From Diospyros lotus (taxonomy: Eukaryota > Streptophyta > Magnoliopsida > Ericales > Ebenaceae): DNA of 64,000 nucleotides. The notes below the pieces were generated by a model. That model searched no databases. It had not been told where the DNA came from and was given only the letters and a program-made list of their open reading frames with translations. The stretch spans positions 33,823,310-33,887,309 of the forward strand of contig NC_068352.1 in the NCBI RefSeq assembly GCF_014633365.1, in the 5' to 3' direction. This document shows, in pieces, positions 25,201-37,400 of the stretch (position 1 is the stretch's first letter; every line of letters starts with the position of its first letter). The translations under genes and the position numbers were made by a program.

Positions 25201-27835
25201 AACTTATTGGGGTCTCTCAGCTCAGAAGACTCATACCCAACTTGCTAGGGTCACTCGGTTTAGAAGAGTCACACGCAACTTGTTGGGTCACTTGCATCTC
25301 ACTCTCCCGCATTATAAATTTATTATTGTACTTGGGCAACAACACCTACCATTCCATGTGTTTAATGTTTATATGATGAAGTACAAAAATTGGACCAAGA
25401 TCTAGTGTATAGCAGTTCCCAATGTTGAAGAAATGAATGAAGATTAAATAATTGAAAGGGGTTGTGCCAATGGCTTGTGGAGATTTTGGTATACTTTTGG
25501 AGTTTTTGTCCCATCTTGGTTACATATATGTGCTATTGTTCATAGAATGGAAAAGGAAAATGCTAGTTGACTTTTGTTTCCTTCAATGTAAGATACTTGA
25601 CAATATTTCCTTGGTTCCCTTAAATGAAATTAAATCCTATTGCTTCTCTTTCCTATGTTTAGTAGTGTTTTCTGCAAATTGCAGCCAGAGATTCCATTTC
25701 TTCCGGTTTTCTCCTCAATGAAGCGACTTATGCGTTACAGTCTTGGTTCTGTGGCTCTTGGCTCTCTAATCGTATCATTTGTTGAGTCCATCAGATTTAT
25801 ACTTGACGCAATTCGTCGCAAGTTGAAAGTTGTTAATACAGTACCAGAAAGCTGGATCGGAAGGGTGGCATTTCATTCTTCTCAGTTTTCCAGACGGGGC
25901 ATTGAGTGGACCATCAAATCTGTGAACCGCAATGCTTATATCATGGTAATTTAGTGAACTGATCCTGGCAAGTGTTTCTTTTCTTCCATTTTGGTTTTGG
26001 TTTTTGATTGTTTGGATCCACATCCATAAATACTGTATCTGGAACGGAAGGAGAGGAAAATGCACTTCTCGTAATTTTTTTTTTTGGCAAGCATTTAACA
26101 GGATTGATTCTTGCATAGAAGATAATACTATTCCCAAAGGATTTAAAATGCTTTTCTTTTTGTTTTATGCTAAGGAAATTCATAAATCATTTTTCAGTTG
26201 CATAGTATTTCATCATAATCAACATACGTGACTTTTGCTTTTCTTTCTGGTCTATGCCTTCATTCTTAAATGCATGGTTCTGACTTTCAGATTGCTATAA
26301 CGGGCAAAAGCTTCTTTAAGGCTTCTGAGATTGCAACAGAACTGATTATCAGCAATATCCTCCGGATAGGGAAAGTGAATGTGATCGGTGACGTTATTCT
26401 CTTTCTTGGGAAGTTGTGTGTCAGCCTCTCAAGTGCTGTCTTTGCTTTTCTCATGTTGGACACTCACAATTATGCCTCTGCCCACAACAAGATCTCCTCT
26501 CCACTGTTTCCTGTGCTGGTATGTTTTATGTTTTCTATTTTTCTATTTCATAAGCTGTTGAATGAAGAAAGTTATTCATCAATACAGCAGGTTATTGAAG
26601 CATTATAGCATAAAAGGACCTTGTTAGTTTTAAAAGCATATTTAAATAAAAGTATAGACTAGAAAACAACTGGGGGCATCTTAATGTAACGTTATCATTT
26701 ATGCAATTTATTATTACAGTTGCAAGGGGAAGGCTTGTCATCATCTTTTAGGTGTTGGCTAAAAAGCACAGATACAAACAGGGGACTTGGAAAGGAACAC
26801 TATGCTACACAAAACAACTAGACACTGGAGTTTTCAAACAAGCTAGGACACAGGATAGAAAGAACACATCAATGCATATTTTTTTATTGGCGGCACATGA
26901 ATTGTAGTAACTAATACATTTTTTTTTTCATTTTGCATACATTTTGAAAAGCTATATACATAAATAAGTTGAAATTGGAAAAAGTAGAGGATGAAGGATT
27001 AATGTGTATAATCTTCATTGTTTGTTAATTTACAATTGTTTTTTGACTTGCTCATTTAGATTGTAATGGGAGTCTATTTGGTTTAAGTGATTTATAGATA
27101 TGCATGTTCTTATCATGGGATTGAGTTTTCGGTAAGTGTCTAATTTTAGAATAATTAAAAAGAAATAATACCACACTTTTGGGTAAGTGGGCACATATTC
27201 AAAGCATCCCACATGTTTTATCAGAACGAAAGGGCATCTTCTTTTAAGTGTGTATGTATTTAGATTACAACTCCTTGAAACTGCACAAAAAAAAAAAAAT
27301 CATGATTGTTTGAGAAAAGCTTGGTTATTATCATAGAGAAGAGTTTGTGTGGATGTGTGTGTATCATGCTATGTTTGATCCGGATGGAAAACATTATATA
27401 TAATGGTCAATATTAACCGTGGGAATCATTTACTTTAAGAGCTGGAATATCAGTAGATGATAAGCTGCTAAACTCACTTGACTTACATGAACCTGCCCGA
27501 GGCATTATCTAAGAATCTATTTTGCCATGATGGTTTGGTTTGTCTTTCTATGCTTACCTTTTCGCCAAAATGACGTTCAGACTTATTTGACTGATATTGC
27601 ATCAGTACTGTTGAATCAGAACTAAGACATGATCACGTTGTTGCTGCAGGTGTGCTGGGGCTTGGGTTATGTTGTTGCTACTCTGTTCTTTGGGGTCGTG
27701 GAGATGTCAATCGATACCATCATCCTCTCGTTCTGCCAAGATTCTGATGAGCACCAAGGGACGGCTCAGTATGCCCCTCCCCTTCTCATTGAGACTCTAA
27801 ATGACCAAAATGAGATGCAGCGACTCACACAATAA
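7283..27835 (+). CDS. CTL1: Choline transporter-like protein 1 (SLC44/CTL family, CHER1 type)
   Basis: Ten exons join in frame: 7283-7467, 17922-18280, 18434-18579, 20712-20895, 21681-21754, 21841-21954, 23013-23369, 25685-25945, 26291-26518 and 27650-27835. They total 2094 nt, or 697 codons plus TAA, close to the roughly 700 residues of Arabidopsis CTL1. All introns are GT/AG. The product has one membrane segment at about residues 33-50, a long Cys-rich loop (about 60-235), then a multi-span domain with family landmarks such as [31 protein letters not shown] and [14 protein letters not shown]. In Arabidopsis the family member moves choline at the trans-Golgi network and cell plate and is needed for sieve-plate and plasmodesma formation; the same role here is inferred. 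The start is the only ATG after the leader and is followed by a family-like N-terminus. Intron 1 is 10.5 kb and holds a copia element. The gene converges on the Smr gene. Confidence 0.95.
8116..8141. repeat. (AC)n microsatellite
   Basis: About thirteen AC units in intron 1 of CTL1. Confidence 0.9.
11266..11593 (+). repeat. 5' LTR of copia element
   Basis: About 328 bp, ending in CGTTACA just before the primer-binding region. It aligns with 16211-16538 with roughly one difference per 15-20 bases by eye, so the insertion is not very recent. Confidence 0.85.
11834..12636 (+). pseudogene. Copia gag remnant
   Basis: Gag-type sequence is spread over more than one frame: an N-terminal part to the stop at 12017-12019, a continuation from 12032, and a shift near 12335. 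A CCHC zinc knuckle (C-x2-C-x4-H-x4-C pattern, beginning CSFCNKPRH) lies near 12547-12590. In-frame stops and a frameshift make it nonfunctional. Copia gag packages the element RNA. Confidence 0.8.
12846..14139 (+). pseudogene. Copia protease and integrase remnant
   Basis: The aspartic protease site is readable near 12868-12906 as [12 protein letters not shown] pre-integrase region with HYRLGHP follows near 13300. The integrase core begins near 13450 (HSDLWGP, then [10 protein letters not shown]) and continues to about 14139. Several frame changes occur, for example near 12900, 13365 and 13640, so no intact protein can be made. Confidence 0.85.
14341..15501 (+). pseudogene. Copia reverse transcriptase remnant (386-codon open stretch)
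   Basis: This is the longest open frame of the element. It shows the usual copia RT blocks: [40 protein letters not shown] and the active-site [12 protein letters not shown]. The frame ends at a TAG near 15499. Homologous sequence resumes at 15535-15725 (with [13 protein letters not shown]), so the stop is an inactivating mutation. Confidence 0.88.
15880..16203 (+). pseudogene. Copia RNase H remnant
   Basis: It reads through [12 protein letters not shown], the [12 protein letters not shown] block and [12 protein letters not shown], and ends at TGA 16201-16203, directly before the polypurine tract and the 3' LTR. The start of the domain, before 15880, is broken by stops. Confidence 0.85.
16211..16538 (+). 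repeat. 3' LTR of copia element
   Basis: It runs from TGTTGAAATA to CGTTACA, directly after a purine-rich tract. It pairs with 11266-11593. Confidence 0.88.
17579..17715. repeat. 71-bp imperfect tandem duplication in CTL1 intron 1
   Basis: Two units begin at 17579 and 17650, each with AGACTTATTA followed by CTCTTGTAAGACACTCCTCC. They are diverged but clearly related. Function unknown; the pair lies about 200 bp upstream of CTL1 exon 2. Confidence 0.7.
19231..20569 (-). mobile_element. 5'-truncated RTE-type LINE in CTL1 intron 3
   Basis: The minus strand shows the 3' half of an RT (a broken frame from about 20560 downward) and the C-terminal region at 19829-19374 with [15 protein letters not shown] and [14 protein letters not shown]. 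It ends in a (TTG)n tail at 19231-19250. The insertion is bounded by a 16-bp direct repeat with one mismatch: TCTCTTCTAAGAGGTA at 19215-19230 and TCTCTTCTGAGAGGTA at 20570-20585. That is the target-site duplication expected of LINE integration. Several frameshifts and stops make it inactive. It lies antisense to CTL1. Confidence 0.92.
23610..23896 (+). mobile_element. 3' fragment of an RTE-type LINE in CTL1 intron 7
   Basis: Plus-strand sequence reads through a GHVRRR motif, RRVDARRKF and a C-terminal segment closely parallel to the end of the other LINEs, followed by TTGTGATTGTTGTTATAT as a degenerate tail. It comes from a different subfamily than the copies at 19 kb and 38 kb. Heavily truncated. 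Confidence 0.7.
24874..25344. repeat. Possible solo LTR in CTL1 intron 7
   Basis: The segment starts TGTTGGGG near 24874 and ends GGGCAACAACA at 25344. It is more GC-rich than its surroundings and has short internal repeats (CTCTTAGTTCAAAAGACGC and CTCTCAGCTCAGAAGACTC). A CCTAC repeat stands on both sides (24862-24866 and 25345-25349) but is a few bases away from the expected left end, so the border is uncertain. The 142-codon open stretch inside has no recognisable domain. Confidence 0.4.
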
Positions 27836-28488
27836 TAACTCTTTGAAACCTGCCAATGCTTGTTTGCTTATTAGCTTCATGAGAGAGTAGGACTCGTTGC
27901 TGCAGCCACTGTACTGTTCATCTTCGGTTGCCCATCACAATCGGTTTCCTGCTTCTATTTTTGACGCCGTTCTGAACTCTTACATTGCCTTTAGTGTATA
28001 TATTAGAAATATTCTGTTTTAGCGTTTTAAGCTTCATTTCATGCTTCAAGTATTGATCAAATTAACTAATATTAGTGGTTTCAAGGAACCTGTTTAAGGT
28101 TGATAGTCAATAACATGAATCCACAATAGTCGATAATATTATAAGAAACACCGGTCAAGACAATTACGATACCAAGACAAAGGCTTAGCCTCCTCCAAAG
28201 TCTTTTGATATCTGATGTAAATTGACAACCCTAAGGTAAGGCTTCATAGCCCAATTCTAAAGAGACCAACATCTAGATAGGCAATCTTCATGTAACATTT
28301 TGATCATTGAAAGTTTCAACAACCAAAGAGAGCTCCAGCAATCTATACTTTAATTTCTATGTTCAAATGGGCTCCAGGAAAGCAACAGGGGCCAAGCTCA
28401 ATGGCTTCTCTTCCAGTTGATGACAAGACGGGTCACAAAAGTTTCAGATTACATTTAACCTCAAGTCATAAGTTGTATTAACTTCCAC
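27836..28488. other. Convergent 3' intergenic region between CTL1 and the Smr gene
   Basis: Only 653 bp separate the two stop codons, so both 3' UTRs must lie here and may overlap. Nothing else is recognisable. Confidence 0.8.
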
Positions 28489-31400
28489 TCATTTGTTGGC
28501 AAAACTCAAACATTTTGGGTCAATCTCATCTAGTTTGATCACTATTGTTTGACCATTGTTTTCCTCACTCCATTTGATGGATTCTCCATCCAGAAGCTTC
28601 GTAACCTGAAATCAGAAAATTCATAACATGCATAATTTTTTTGTCCTTTTCTCGAGAAAGACTAAACACAAAGAATCACACAGATGCCTAAATGAAACTA
28701 CATGGCACAGAACTGAAATAGAGTTGCTATCGACATGGTTTGACAAGTGTCACTACTCCAATCGTTTGGAAGTCTAACTAGTGGATTGTCTAGTAATATT
28801 CGTGTTTGTTGTGTAAATATTTTAATTAGAGAGTCATGTAAGACTAAGTGGAAAATATTTTACCTAGTCTGTCATATATCTCGTATTCAAGCATTAGGAC
28901 TACAATGTACGCACACAAAACGTGAGTACTATAATACTATTTAAAAATAACTGTATGCGAAAACACGAAGATACATTCAGCCAAAAGCACACACAAAGAG
29001 TCCCTTCTTTTTTCTGCTTAGAGAACTTTTTTTTTATTTAGTCATACTTTCACGGGAAAACATTAATTACAGATTTGGAGGTACTTATCTGGAAGAAAAG
29101 ACTACCAAGAAACCACCCATCAGATGTGATGAATTGTGAAGCATCATGAAATTGGGGAAAAAATCAAGAAGTAGATCTCTAAGTTGCAGGGCAGCTTTTG
29201 GAGGGGAATGGAATGCTGACAATTTGCCACAGGCGACATACCATTGACTTCAACAACCCGGAAAAAAACACTTAAAAATAATATATTTAAAATTCTTTTA
29301 ACTAATGTCAGCCTCTTTTCTTTATTATTCTTCACATATATGGAGAAGTGGAAAAAAAAGGCTGCATGGGCCTTGAAAGCATTCAGTCTATCATGTCGCA
29401 CTTTTAGAGAGAGAACTTAACAGTAATGTTTTTCCAAACTTCTTAAAATTTTGCTAGTTTAATTTCGTTATATTTCCATTTTGATATTCAGAACAAAATA
29501 TAAAAGCATACAACAACAAAATTAAATGTTATGCAAAACAGGCCCATGCTGAAGAAAGGTACGCATTTGTCATGGCGGAAAAAAACATGGTCATTGCTTT
29601 GTATTTTCTGAAAGATTGCAGGCTACACAAATCTTTCCAATGACTAATAATTTTGCAGTTATAGGGAAACAAACATAATATAGTTAGTGGGGCCTCACCA
29701 GTCGTTTCCGCCGTGCTGCTTTTGTATCCTCAACGCCAGTACCTACTATGACTTTTAGATATTGAATTGCTGACAGAAAGCGAGAAGTGAAAAACGTATT
29801 ATGTAACTTCACTCAGTTGGTCAGTTGAAGAACAGATAGACTCGGGGGGTGGGGGGAATGACCTACTTGGGATGCCAGAAAGAGAAGTTAAATGAAGTCT
29901 TAAAAGGCGCATTGCTTCTTTTGGTTCATATTCATGCAGGTCAAGGGACATTTCCTCCTCTCTGCAACCAGAATTCAATGCGTATACTGAGTACTTACAA
30001 GTAGAATGTAATAAAATACACAATGTTACCTTGCTTCAAGAAACTTCTGAGTAGATTTTTCATCTGCTTCGCACGCCTTTATCTTGAAGAAATGACCCTG
30101 CAAACACCCCATCCAATATGAAGTGATTCAGTAGATCAATGAAAACTACCGTATCTTTCCTCCATTAGCAGCTAGAATTAAATACACAAGTCTTCTAGTT
30201 CAATACAAACTTATCTCCTAATTTACAGCTACTAGATAAACTCCTAAATTCACAAGATTACAAGATAAAATAACTTTAACTAATCTACAAATAATATACA
30301 AGATATACATCAGCTTGAGGATAGTTCTCCCGAATTATCCTCCTCTCATCTCATCCATGGAATATCTTCTTAATCCTTTAGGATTGGCCACATCTTTATC
30401 CTTCAACACAATACACACACAAACACATAAAAAAAATATGTAATCAAGTTAGTAATAAAACTGCATGATAAGGGTTTGTCAATGTTTCACAAACTATGAA
30501 TGTCTGGCCATTCAAATCAGTTTATTTGAAGACCCATCATATTATGATATTGTTACAACTCTCGGGTAGAACTCACTCTCAAAAGCTAGTTGTTAAGGAA
30601 AGGGTGTCCAAGAGGTTATAAATCTCACACCAGAAGCTTGAACTTCCAATGTGAGACAAGTCTCATGTCCTACAGTGGACCATAACATATCATCACACTC
30701 CGCAACCCGATGCCCACAACAGCAGGCTGTGCACTAGCCACTACTAGTTCCGGGCGAACACTGCAATGCCGGCGTCACCTCCGTCTCTGCTCGCTTACAC
30801 TGGGAGTCATGGGGCCAACTCTGATACCACTGTTACAACTCTCGGGTAGAACTCACCCTCAAAAACTAGCTGTTAAGGAAAGGGTGCTCAAGAGGTTATA
30901 AATCTCACATCAGGAACTTGAACTTCCAATGTGAGATAAGTCTCATATCCTACAGTGGATCATAACATATCATTACGCTCCGCAGCCCGATGCCCACGAC
31001 GATAGGCTGTGCACTAGCCACTGCTATTCCCGAGCGAACACTGCAATGCCGGCGCCACCTCCGTCTCTGCTCGCTTGCACTGGGAGTCGGTCAACTCTGA
31101 TACCACTGTTACAACCCTCGAGTAGAACTCACCCTCCTCAAAAGCTAGCTGTTAAGGGGAGGGTGCCCAAGAGGTTATAAATCCTACACTAGGAACCTGA
31201 ACTTCCAATGTGGGACAAGTCCCATACCCTACAGTGGACCATAACAGATATTTTATTTGCCTATTATTTACTGGCTGCATCTCCCTCCAGTGGTTATATA
31301 CACTGCCACTGTTTACTAAGCAGCTTTCAAACAATGTTAGCTGTCTGCTTGCATGTTATTAAATTAAAGAAATTATACCAATAAACGATTCCATTTTTTA

Positions 31401-34400
31401 CTCTAGAATCGATAGGTAGACAAGTTAAAAAGTAGGGGTATCCATGTGTTGAGTTGGTTCGGGTTTTCTAGTAATTCAAACCAGAACCGATCTTGATTAA
31501 GTCATAAATCAAGACCCAGAACTGAAACAATCACTAAATAAAACCAAGCCAACCAACTTGATAAAAGTCAAATTGGTTTGGTTTGATTCTCAATTTTATA
31601 TTACATATAATAATCTCAAATTTTGATTATTATATTTTGGGGAAAAAATATACTCAACACTAGTTATACAACAGTTTACTAAGTTAAAGCTATAATGGAC
31701 CCAGTTTACTAATAGTCAACACGACGACTATGGAAGATATACTCTATTACTATTTACTAGGTTACTAACTGCTTACTGCTATTATATTATTATTATGCAA
31801 TATGTATTATATTTTTTTCTATTTATATATATATATATATATATATAATTTCAAGGACCTGAAGAGGTAGACCTAGAACTGAGCCAATTTCAATTAGGTC
31901 AAAAAAAAAAAAAAAAGACCCAAGACCAAACTGAACTATAAAACAATGAACCAAAACATACCAAAGGCATTGGTTCGATGTGGTTCTTGAATCTACCCAA
32001 ACCCATCCCTTTTAAAAAGCATGAAAAATGCATACTTACCCTCCAGGGTTTTCAATTGACATAGTCTAATAATAACTAGATCTGTAAATCTAACCACATA
32101 TAGAGCATCCAAATGACAATAAGGGAAGCATGGCATTTTGGAGGACAGCACCTACGACCAAAAGGGTATGGATCAGAAATCTACTTTTTTTTTTTTTGGG
32201 CAGGGAACAGGGTTCTGGATCCTAAAAGGTCAAAACTGATGCACAAAGCGTTGGAGATATGTGTGCGCTTCAAAAATTGGCTTTGGCTGGATGTAAGAGA
32301 CTGAGGACAATAGTCACAATAAATTGAGCGAGCAAATGAATTAGGGACTTCACATAGTGAATGCCCCCTTTTTGTGGATGTAAAGAAGTCTCCCTATAAG
32401 CCTAACACAGTCAAATTTTAGCAGAATTTTTCACATCTGCTGGCTGCAATCCTTGCTTCCAGCAATGCAGCAGTCAATTTCTCTACAATTTAGACCTAAT
32501 TTCAATCACATATTTTAATCTTAAGTTAAGTTAAAGTTTAGAGACATGTCCTAGAACAAAAATCTGTAATTTAAACCTAAAGCCCAAATTAGACCTACAG
32601 CAACAAATGTTGCAGCTGTCTATCAGTCTTTGAACCCCTGACAAATTACTAACAATCCATCTTACAACCTTGAGGTAGCTCTCCAACAGCGCATAGCACA
32701 TGCTGCCTTGTTCCAACTGTTAAGTAGCACAAAATACAAATGCATTGCAAAATGCTCCGTAGTGTGCAGCCCTAGCCATTAGGCTATTTGTGCCTCTATA
32801 TGGTGCTAAAAAAATGCATTTCCTTAGGCCAAAGGATGAATCACACATATCTAAAGATGCACTAAGAATGCATAACCAAAATGTTCAGTTAGGTCCCCCA
32901 AAAAACCTAAACAAAGTGAGCATCCCTAGTGCAGAAATGCAGCCAGTCTTACTGCAGCAGTCTCTTGCCTCTAGCACTCTTGGTGGCATAATACCAACAA
33001 TGACTTATACCCTTTTAGCAGCATGTGTTGCCAACATGTAGCCTATATACACCCTTGTTTCTCGATTCACCATGCAACATTAAGGTATGTATACTCATTG
33101 GAATACATGCTTATCACAACTAAAACACATACCAAAAATATAACACTTGAAATATATATGTATACAAAATTGAATTAGTCAAGACTTAGTTTTTGTGCTT
33201 ACATCTTAATCCTAATAGAGTTGGGAAATAACCTATAAGAATGCATGTAATATTTCAATTCAGCAAGATTGTATTGTGTGAGTTGTGATTTTTTTAATCT
33301 TTTCTGATGCATGGAGTAGCATTAGAGAGAGATTCTTGTATTCTTACTGGTTTCTCTTCAGAAAGCAAAAACCTAACTTATCAAGCCGTAATCATCCCAT
33401 ATCAATTGTCTTCATTCACTGCGATCTCATGAAGTGTGTCCATATGAAGGAGTTAGAACTTTTCTCATCATTCCCTCACTAGATTTGTCTATATTGTTCT
33501 TTTGCACAGATTTGTATTGTCAATGTGATTTTTAGAAGTCAAATGACATTATGAAAGTTGTGCCACTAACCCTGATTGGTTAGGATAAGGTGTAATTGAT
33601 GATAGTGATTATGATGTCTCTTGAGATCTTGCCTTAAAATTGGTTGTCTCCAGAAACTTATCAACTACTTGCTGCAATTCCAGGGACCAATCATGTCCTA
33701 TGTTAAGCAAACCTGCACCTCTTTCCCTTTTGTAATATGACAAACCTCACCAACCTACAAGCTTTCCATAGCTTTATTACACCAGCAAAGTGATATGAAG
33801 CAGCACCTTCAGACCTCCATAGTTCTACTATTTCAGCCAAATATTCTGACATGTTTGATACTCCAAAACAGGACATACTAGGCCAAACTTCCAAATAGCA
33901 GAGATATAAGAGTTTTCTAACATCACAACCTCCAGAAATCTAGAACTAAAAAATTCAACCAGCAATAAAAGTTCTCAATAATTGGAGTCAGGACCAAAGA
34001 GAACCATATATAACTAACGACAGCAGTAACTGGGTGGATATCTCATATTCACCATAATCCACTTAACATCAATCTAAAAACGACAAACTAGGGAGAAGAA
34101 AATGGATTATCTTTGTGGCCAAAACTCAATCAGACCACCAGCTTGGCAGCAAAATTATATTATTAGCTAGCCAACCCAAAGATTAGTCAAGTTATAACTG
34201 GAAAATGAATTAATTGTGGAACTTGAGTATTAAGATCAGTGTTGTTGAATATTGATTCAAAGTTGCTGATTTAGTGGGTTGATTGGGTCAAAATTCTGTT
34301 TACTGATTTAGTGGGTTAAGATAATTTCGTTATTTTTTAAATTTAAGTCCAGCAGTAAATCCTATTTTCTTGTTATTCAGTTGACATGTATTGCCTATTT

Positions 34401-37400
34401 AAAGACATGATGATGTGAATAAAAATAATGAGATTACAGCCTTCACATTCATGTTTTTCTTTCTGCAGCTTTTGTTCGTTAACTTCATAGCTACCAATGT
34501 CTCTAAAATTCCAACAGTGGTATCAAAGCATTCAATGATTTTAAGGGGTCTGTGAGAGAGAACCCATCAACGCCTTCTTTATTTCTATGGCTTCCACCAA
34601 TACATCATCTCTTTCACCACCAGTTTTTGATGGAGAAAATTATCAAGTATAGGTTGTCAAAATGAAAGCTCATTTGAGAGGTCTCAGTTTATGGCAGTGG
34701 GTCAAAAGTGAAAGGGAGATACCTCCGCTTGGCAACAATCCTACGCTCAATCAAATCGGAGCTCATGAAGAAGCAGAAGCTAAAGCTCTGAGGGCTTTAT
34801 CTCAATTACACGTTGCTGTCTCCGAATCAATTTTCTCAAGAATCATGGCTTGTGAAACGGCTAAGGTAGCATGGGATGTATTGAAAGAGCTATATCAAGG
34901 GAATGCTAGAACGAAGAGAATACAAGTGTTGAATCTCAAAAGAATTTTTGAGATTCTTAGAATGAATGAAAAGGATACAATCCAAGAGTTCTCTGAAAAA
35001 CTAATGACGGTGGTAAATAAAATTAGACTTATGGGAGAAGAGCTACCTGACAGCAGGATCGTAGAGAAAGTCTTGATAAGCCTACCTAAGAGGTTTGAGG
35101 CAAAAATCTCCTCCCTCAAAGATTCAAGGGACATTAGCCAAATTACATTGGCAGAATTAATCGGAGCCTTGCAAGCTCAGGAGCAAAGAAGGATTATGAG
35201 AAGTGAAGAAAGTGAAAAGACGATGGAGGGAGCTTATCTTGCCAAGAGTTCATCGTCAAAGAAGAAAGGAAAAATTCCAGAATGTGACCATTGCAAAAAG
35301 CCTGGTCATGAAAAGAAAGATTGTTGGCACAAGGGGAAGCCTCAATGCTTCCAGTGTAAAAGATTTGGGCATTTGAAAAAGGATTGCAGATTTAACATGA
35401 AAGAACAAGCAAATACAGTGAAGGCAGCTGAAGGGGCAATTGAAGAGGAAACGCTCTTCTAGTTGGTGAGAAGTGCACCAAGAAGAATTTTTTGGAGAGA
35501 AGTGCTCCAAGAAACTGAATTGAGTTTTTTTTTAACATTTGAAGGAAGTATTGATTGTGATGAGAAGTGCATCAAGAAGTGAAGAGAAGTGCTTCACAAT
35601 TGGGAAGAAATTTGGAGAGAAGTGCTCCATAAAAAGTTGAAGTTTTGCAACTTTGAATTAAGGAAGAATGTTGAATATTGATTCAAAGTTGCTGATTTAG
35701 TGGGTTGATTAGGTCAAAATTCTATTTATTGATTTAGTGGGTTGAGATAATTTCATTATTTTTTAAATTTAAGTCCAGCAGTAAATCCTATTTTCTTGTT
35801 ATTCAGTTGACATGTATTGCCTATTTAAAGGTATGATGATATGAATAAAAACAATGAGGTTACAGCCTTCACATTCATGTTTTTCTTTCTGCAGCTTTTG
35901 TTCGTTAACTTCATGCCTACCAATGTCTCTAAAATTCCAACTGCTCAGTCTAGGAAAGTAAAAAAGAAAAGCATACCTCTTCAAGAAGTTTGTGTGCTCG
36001 TGCATGTTCCCCCTTGCCAAATGCATCAACAGCCTGTCAAGGAACTAAAAACTATCAGATCTTAAATCATATAATTCCAATGATGATTCCGAAATTCCCA
36101 GTCCATGGGAAGTGGAGAATTGCACTGAAGAACAGAATATTACAATTCATGTCTGTGCTAAAATAATTCTAAATTAAGAACTTACAGCTTTATAGTATTC
36201 TTTCATTATCATCCAATATTCCTTTACAGCTTTGCGCAGGACCTGATAGCTATCATTGTCATCTTCATTTTCTATACACAATAGTATATGCATGTATCAG
36301 AAAGCACCAATTTCAGGAGGGAAAATCTCAAAGAGCTGAGAAATATAGAACATAACAGCAAAGTGATGCAAAAGTTGTGCAGAATCACTTCCAAGGCACA
36401 TTGATATAACTATTACCATTAAGTGCAATTTAATCATTCAGCAGCAAGAATCACTTCCAGGATACGTTAATATAACTGTTAGCAATCAGTGCAGTTTAAT
36501 CATTCAGCACTCAGATGTACATCTGTCAGAGCTTACTGATTTAAAAATAGCTAGGTAGTTATTTTTCTCTCTAAGTTATATTGAAGGGGAGGGAGGAAAC
36601 TGTACAATGGTAAGAGTAGACAAGATGATAGCCACTCCCAGAGGAACAATTTACTGAAGATTGAGAGAATCAAATTCTAAAAAAGCATGGATTTGGCCAA
36701 AATACCAGATATTTCAAAGATATTAATCATTTCCTATGGATCTTTTTGACATTGCACAAACATCATAAATGAACTTGATGGTCTTTGTTCATTTATAATA
36801 AGAATGTTTTTGATAGGATTCATCTAGATCAATAACTGCCATACATAGCTATTGAAGTTTCAAATGTGGACATTATTGGCTGGACAAAACAGCAGATGAC
36901 GGAGCATAATTTACTTTTCATTCAGAAAGCTTTTAATCAGAGGAAAAAATTTGCAAGGCTTGTCTTTAAAACTTTTATTGCTATGAGTTTCTTGATATGT
37001 TTTAAAAGAAGAAGAAAGAAAGTGAAGAGCCTGTTCCAAAAGTCTAATCAACGTGTGCATGAAACTTTATGCCTACAACTAGATATATCAGAATCCCAAG
37101 ACAGGCAGAAAAGTCCTAAGAATGAGTGGATAGGATTGTATCATCTGTAATTTTCAGCAACCTCTAAGAATAGCTTCAAGGAGAAACATATCCTTTAATA
37201 TAACTCTAAAATGCACACTGCCTTACCATTCCCAGTCACAAGCAATTTTGCAACAGTGGTGTTACATTCAGTTGCAGCTTCACTTAATGGTTCAACTACA
37301 ACCCGACTGGAGCCTCTTGATACTCTAAAGCCTTTCGCAGGGATAGTTCTTTTTGGTGCTTCTTCAGATCTTGCAGGAACATTGAACAATGCTTCTAACA

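Larger units (their letters stand above)
34243..35942 (+). mobile_element. Gag-only, non-autonomous copia-type LTR retrotransposon in Smr intron 8
   Basis: The LTRs are about 274 bp at 34243-34516 and 35669-35942, both starting TGTTGAATATTG. A primer-binding site, TGGTATCAAAGC, lies at 34518-34529. Between them is a single intact gag frame and a 200-bp repetitive stretch; protease, integrase, RT and RNase H are absent. The LTRs differ at a modest number of sites by eye. The last bases of the 3' LTR are altered and no clean target duplication is visible. It is antisense to the Smr gene, and its right end is about 35 bp from the donor of exon 8. Confidence 0.9.

Noticed and set aside
24948..25376. 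142-codon open frame in CTL1 intron 7
   Set aside because: No domain, and it falls in a possible solo LTR in an intron.
30710..30901. 63-codon open frame
   Set aside because: It lies wholly within the TRIM array and is repeated with its unit.
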